Shown one piece after another: positions 33,828 to 36,867 of a stretch of DNA of 36,867 bases (its first letter is position 1; every line of letters starts with the position of its first letter). The DNA lies in contig NZ_JABBDR010000206.1 in the NCBI RefSeq assembly GCF_018854495.1, forward strand, positions 1-36,867. Direction: 5' to 3'. The position numbers were made by a program, and so were the translations under genes. This DNA comes from Acidithiobacillus ferruginosus (GTDB lineage Bacteria > Pseudomonadota > Gammaproteobacteria > Acidithiobacillales > Acidithiobacillaceae). The notes under the pieces are model-generated. The model searched no databases. It was not told where the DNA came from and saw only the letters and a list, made by a program, of their open reading frames with translations.

Positions 33828-34568
33828 TTATAATTGCGCATTAGTGAGCGCCATTGGCAAAGACACACTGCGCAGTCCGTGGCTCGCGCACTGTTCCAAT
33901 AGCCGGGGTAGCACCTCTAGTACAACCGGCTGGCCATTACGTGTACGTGCCGATCCTCCGTCGTGCATCAGCAAAATGTCCCCGGCAGACAGATTGTGGA
34001 CGAGGCGACGGAGCACTACATCGGGATTACGACAAACAGCGTCATAGCCGCGCCGGGTCCAGGCCACATGCTGCATATGGGCCTGGCGCAAGACACCACC
34101 CAACCATGGACTGCGAAAGCCAAATGGGGCACGAAAAAACCTGGAGCTGATGCCGTTATTCGCGGAATGGATGGCCTGTTGCGTGGCAACGACTTCCATT
34201 TTTAGTTTCCTTATCCCGCTAAATGCAAATAGATTTCGGTGATTATAGCTGTGATTTTCTATGCTATGTCCGCGACGCACGATTTCCGCAACCAAATCTG
34301 GCTGTGCGGTCACTTTCTCGCCAATACAAAAGAAGCTGGCTTTCGCGCCATAGAGATCCAGTTGATCCAGCACCAGGGGGGTTACGTAGGCATCCGGCCC
34401 GTCGTCAAAAGTTAATGCTATCTCACCGCGACTTATGGCCGTTTTTGGCAGGCGTACCAGGTTGGTGCTGATGATTTTGCAGCGTGGACACATGACCAGA
34501 GACCCCAACACGGCATTTCCCAAGGCTCCTGCACCCGCCAGGGCCCATAGCGCCGACGTCAGCAGCAT
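33828..34568 (-). CDS. Polysaccharide deacetylase (NodB homology domain)
   Basis: A protein of about 246 residues with one N-terminal hydrophobic helix (LLTSALWALAGAGALGNAVLGSL), then a NodB domain. The TFDDGPD motif is at 53-59 (catalytic Asp and metal Asp), HSYNH at 106-110 gives the two metal histidines, and RAPFGFRSP is at 146-154; a final DILLMHDGG supplies the last catalytic His. It removes acetyl groups from N-acetyl sugars, here perhaps from a glycolipid anchor. A longer frame reaches 34712, but the ATG at 34568 puts a signal-anchor at the start and has GGAGG 11 bases upstream. It is first in the - strand operon that ends with the glycosyltransferase. Confidence 0.82.
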   Translation of the reverse strand: MLLTSALWALAGAGALGNAVLGSLVMCPRCKIISTNLVRLPKTAISRGEIALTFDDGPDAYVTPLVLDQLDLYGAKASFFCIGEKVTAQPDLVAEIVRRGHSIENHSYNHRNLFAFSGIRKLKMEVVATQQAIHSANNGISSRFFRAPFGFRSPWLGGVLRQAHMQHVAWTRRGYDAVCRNPDVVLRRLVHNLSAGDILLMHDGGSARTRNGQPVVLEVLPRLLEQCASHGLRSVSLPMALTNAQL

Positions 34569-34862
34569 ATTTCCAGAACCCTCCGGTTCCAAGCCATCTG
34601 GGGCAGACCATACTCCATGGAAACCACCTCCAAAGTATATCGTTTCGCTGCTGTTGGCGTGTTCGTTAAGGTGCCCAATCGGTCCGCTGCCCCTTGGTGT
34701 AAAGTGTGGCATGGTAGATGCTTCCCAGCAAGTCGGAACGAATATACGCCCACCGGACCACTCGTGGCATAGGGGGGCGCGAGCTCTGGGGGCGCATCGT
34801 CTTTTGTGTTTTTGTTATAGAATGCCGTACATAAACCATCACCTTAGGTAAACCTCCACCCC

Positions 34863-35213
34863 ATGTCCCTCAAGAAATCCGAACGCCACGCCTCCCTCTG
34901 GAAAAGCTGTGATGAACTGCGCGGAGACATGGACGCCTCCCAAACCATCCATGACCCCACCTGCCGCTTCGGCTCGCTGCTGCTCAAGGCCGCCGCCATC
35001 GTCACCGTCCTCTCCGGTATGGACGCTGAAATCACCGCCCCCGAATCCCGTCGCGACAAAACCCATGCCCTCAGACAAGGTATGATGCAGGAACTCCTGA
35101 CGCGTAGGATTCGCTCGCCCATGGGCGAGACACAGATCGGTTTCGAACAGAACCACTCCAACCGTGAAGATGCGGCAGTAACAAACCATTTCGCCGTGTA
35201 TTGGCTTAACTGA
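34863..35213 (+). pseudogene. In-frame mosaic of type I restriction-modification genes (hsdM/hsdS relic)
   Basis: A 116-residue open frame made of three recognisable pieces joined without any stop. Residues 1-27 (MSLKKSERHASLWKSCDELR...) are the N-terminus of the HsdM methyltransferase. Residues 28-44 (TIHDPTCRFGSLLLKAA) are its S-adenosylmethionine motif I, in which the usual G-S-G is damaged to RFG. Residues 45-85 (AIVTVLSGMDAEI...RRDKTHALRQGMMQELL) are the C-terminal conserved region of the HsdS specificity subunit. The last 31 residues match nothing I know. Internal deletions removed the rest of hsdM and most of hsdS but kept the reading frame. It cannot methylate or recognise DNA; whether it is still made is unknown. 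Confidence 0.75.
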
Positions 35214-35238
35214 AAAATCCGCTGAGTGAGGTGAGCAT

Positions 35239-35763
35239 ATGATGGAAAAAATAGAGATCGTAGCCGCTGAAATAAACTATCTGATAGCCAATGCACAAAC
35301 CATGACTCTGGCTACACTCGATTCAGCAGGTGTCCCAGAGGCATCTATGGCACCATTTATTCATGATGCGGCAACCCATCAGTTTTATACTGCCGTGAGT
35401 GGACTTTCCCCCCATACGGCCTATCTGGCGGCCAAAAAACCCATCGGGATAATGATCATCACGGATGAACAGGGTGCCCCTCAGGTGCTTGCCAGAAAGC
35501 GCGTGAGCTATACCTGTGACGTCCATGAAATCTTCAGGGAAACCGAAATTTGTCATATGCTCTACGAGCAGTTCAAGGCCAAGTTCGGCGGCATCATGGA
35601 ACTGTTATTCCAATTACCGGACTTTCGCCTGTTCGGCCTCGATCCTTTATCCGGGCGTTATATTGCGGGCTTCGGAGGCGCCTATCTCTTGAAGGGTGAT
35701 TCCATCACCCCGATTGGACCGGGCAATCTCCGGAAGGGACCCGGACTGGAACAGGCGCCATAG
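35239..35763 (+). CDS. HugZ/HutZ-like heme oxygenase-family protein
   Basis: A 174-residue protein of the split-barrel, pyridoxamine-phosphate-oxidase-like fold. The C-terminal segment LPDFRLFGLDPLSGRYIAGFGGAYLLKGD is the mark of HugZ/HutZ, which bind and break down heme; the N-terminal MTLATLDSAGVPEASMAPF and the central ITDEQGAPQVLARKRVSY complete the fold. GAGGTGAG seven bases upstream supports the ATG at 35239. It lies inside the broken restriction operon, between the hsdM/S relic and the hsdR-like scrap, and is intact, so it was probably placed there when the operon was disrupted. Heme use for iron would be odd in an iron-rich acidic habitat; detoxification or redox roles are possible. 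Confidence 0.85.
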   Translation: MMEKIEIVAAEINYLIANAQTMTLATLDSAGVPEASMAPFIHDAATHQFYTAVSGLSPHTAYLAAKKPIGIMIITDEQGAPQVLARKRVSYTCDVHEIFRETEICHMLYEQFKAKFGGIMELLFQLPDFRLFGLDPLSGRYIAGFGGAYLLKGDSITPIGPGNLRKGPGLEQAP

Positions 35764-35802
35764 CCACCGCCCTGCCAGGCGTAGGTATGACCCGGCGGAT
35801 GA

Positions 35803-35957
35803 TGGCCTACTCTACAAAAACGGTTCCCGACCGCTTTTGTTACACATTCAAGGGCCGTAGGCGTATTCAATACCTCGCCGGAACACATCGATCAGTGGCT
35901 CGTGGCTAAAACCCGTGGCCTCACCGACATCGCCTTGGTCAAGGAACAGTGTGATTA
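35803..35957 (+). pseudogene. Possible hsdR (type I restriction endonuclease) scrap
   Basis: A 51-residue open frame without a start codon. Its last third, EHIDQWLVAKTRGLTDIALVKEQ, resembles the stretch D-x-ID-x-WF-x-AKTKGLxD that follows the helicase core in some HsdR subunits. The rest does not match, so the identity is uncertain. The stop at 35955-35957 overlaps the GTG of the following metalloprotease gene. Confidence 0.35.
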
Positions 35958-36658
35958 CTGAGACCTACATGCTGGAAGTCAGCGACCTGACCGTGCAGGT
36001 GGTCCGGAAACGGATCAAAAATCTGCATCTGAGGGTGTATCCGCCGGAGGGCAGGGTCCGGGTAGCGGCGCCCTGGCATCTCAGTGAAGAAGCCATCCGT
36101 GCCGCCGTACTGGTTCGCCTGCAGTGGATTAAAAAACATCAGCAGAACTTCGCCCGGCAGGACCGGCTCTCGCCACGGGAGTATGTATCCGGAGAAAGCC
36201 ATTATTACCTGGGCAAACGTTACCGGTTGCGGGTACATCCTACGACGCAGGCTGCCCATATCGCCTGCCAGCAGGCCCATTACCTGGATCTCCATGTGCG
36301 GGAAGGGGCCAGCCGCGACCACAAGGCACGGGTTATCGAAGACTGGCATCGGCAGACGCTGAAAGAGCGCATCCCGGCGCTCATTGCCCATTACGAGCCC
36401 ATCATGGGTGTCAGAGTCGCTGAGTGGGGTGTCAAACGCATGCGAACCCGTTGGGGCACCTGCAATATCCGGGCACGCCGAATCTGGCTGAATCTGGAGC
36501 TGGTGCACTACGACGAGAAATGCCTCGAATATGTGGTGGTCCACGAAATGGCGCACTTGCTGGAGCGCCTGCACAATGACCGCTTCAAGGGCATTCTGGA
36601 TCAGGTAATGCCGGATTGGCTGGCGGTGCGGGCGGTTCTAAAAAAGGCGTGCCGTTGA
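35951..36658 (+). CDS. YgjP-like zinc metalloprotease (M48/SprT-type, DUF45)
   Basis: A protein of about 235 residues of the YgjP family. The zinc site is HEMAH (His198, Glu199, His202), with a third ligand near His208 in LERLHNDRF; the conserved MRTRWGTC precedes it at 164-171. The N-terminal half (VQVVRKRIKNLHLRVYPPEGRVRVAAP) is a conserved beta-rich domain. GTG at 35951 is preferred as start because AAGGA lies five bases upstream; a longer frame exists but has no such support. Genes of this family often stand right after hsdR in type I restriction operons, which fits the relics just upstream. It survives intact although its operon partners are lost. The protein substrate is unknown. Confidence 0.88.
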   Translation: MITETYMLEVSDLTVQVVRKRIKNLHLRVYPPEGRVRVAAPWHLSEEAIRAAVLVRLQWIKKHQQNFARQDRLSPREYVSGESHYYLGKRYRLRVHPTTQAAHIACQQAHYLDLHVREGASRDHKARVIEDWHRQTLKERIPALIAHYEPIMGVRVAEWGVKRMRTRWGTCNIRARRIWLNLELVHYDEKCLEYVVVHEMAHLLERLHNDRFKGILDQVMPDWLAVRAVLKKACR

Positions 36659-36867
36659 CAGCCCCTGAACCATTGGGCGGCTGAAATGACACATGCTGCC
36701 GCCTCGAAAGTGGGTCATTCCGTTTGGGTCACCTCGACCATTCGTTAGTTCATATACTTTGAAACTATTAAACAAAAAGAACCCACGCCGTTTGTCAATA
36801 TGCCTCGGCACCCCCCCCCGGTCTGTGCTATTCCGTCTCCCCCGAAACGACTACCAGGCCGCCCCAG
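36659..36867. other. Non-coding window end, possible mobile-element edge
   Basis: No gene is seen. The sequence TGGGTCA occurs at 36711-36717 and again at 36725-36731, a spacing typical of repeats near the ends of IS21-family elements; TTTGTCAATATG at about 36791-36802 could be part of a terminal sequence. A run of nine C (36811-36819) is present. The interpretation is weak. Confidence 0.25.

Noticed and set aside
34569..34712. Longer N-terminus of the deacetylase
   Set aside because: The extra 48 residues are not hydrophobic and would place a signal-anchor helix internally; the downstream ATG is better supported.
36811..36819. Run of nine C as a phase-variable tract
   Set aside because: It is not inside or just before a recognised gene in this window, so no switching role can be supported; assembly error is also possible at such a run.

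Overview
The window looks like a chromosomal segment of an acidophilic gammaproteobacterium/Acidithiobacillia, most likely Acidithiobacillus. This is inferred from gene content (plasma-membrane-type H+-ATPase, two ClC anion transporters, a xanthomonadin-like pigment locus) and codon style. No rRNA, tRNA or CRISPR array was seen.

Left part (1-8 kb), ion and acid homeostasis: the 3' end of a P-type H+-ATPase, the decayed stump of a second tandem H+-ATPase, a LysR-type regulator divergent from two consecutive ClC genes with a 20-bp palindrome between them, a small exported EexN-like protein, a YajR-like MFS exporter and a tiny membrane protein.

Second part (8.4-17.4 kb), accessory metabolism: a three-subunit molybdenum hydroxylase of the PaoABC/xanthine dehydrogenase type with a MocA-like cofactor cytidylyltransferase on the opposite strand, a fragment of an ABC-2 permease, and a translationally coupled pair made of a penicillin-acylase-family hydrolase and a GH3-family amide synthetase.

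Central part (about 17.5-34.6 kb), a xanthomonadin/aryl-polyene-type cluster in three blocks. The first + strand block holds a membrane protein, an aryl-ACP ligase, a hotdog dehydratase, an LpxL-like acyltransferase, a LolA-like carrier and an MMPL exporter. A lone acyl carrier protein gene lies on the - strand. The second + strand block holds a ketosynthase, a chain-length-factor-like partner, an ApeP-like dehydratase, a FabG-like reductase and a CPA2 cation/proton antiporter. The - strand block holds a polysaccharide deacetylase, a flavin-dependent halogenase-like enzyme, a XanB2-like chorismatase, a PlsC-like acyltransferase and a family 2 glycosyltransferase. Proposed logic: chorismate gives hydroxybenzoate, which is adenylated and loaded on the ACP, extended and dehydrated to an aryl polyene, attached to a lipid or sugar head group, and moved to the outer membrane by the MMPL and LolA-like proteins.

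Right end (34.8-36.9 kb), the debris of a type I restriction-modification operon: a short open frame that joins pieces of HsdM and HsdS, a possible HsdR scrap, an intact HugZ-family gene between them, and an intact YgjP-type metalloprotease gene of the kind often found in such operons.
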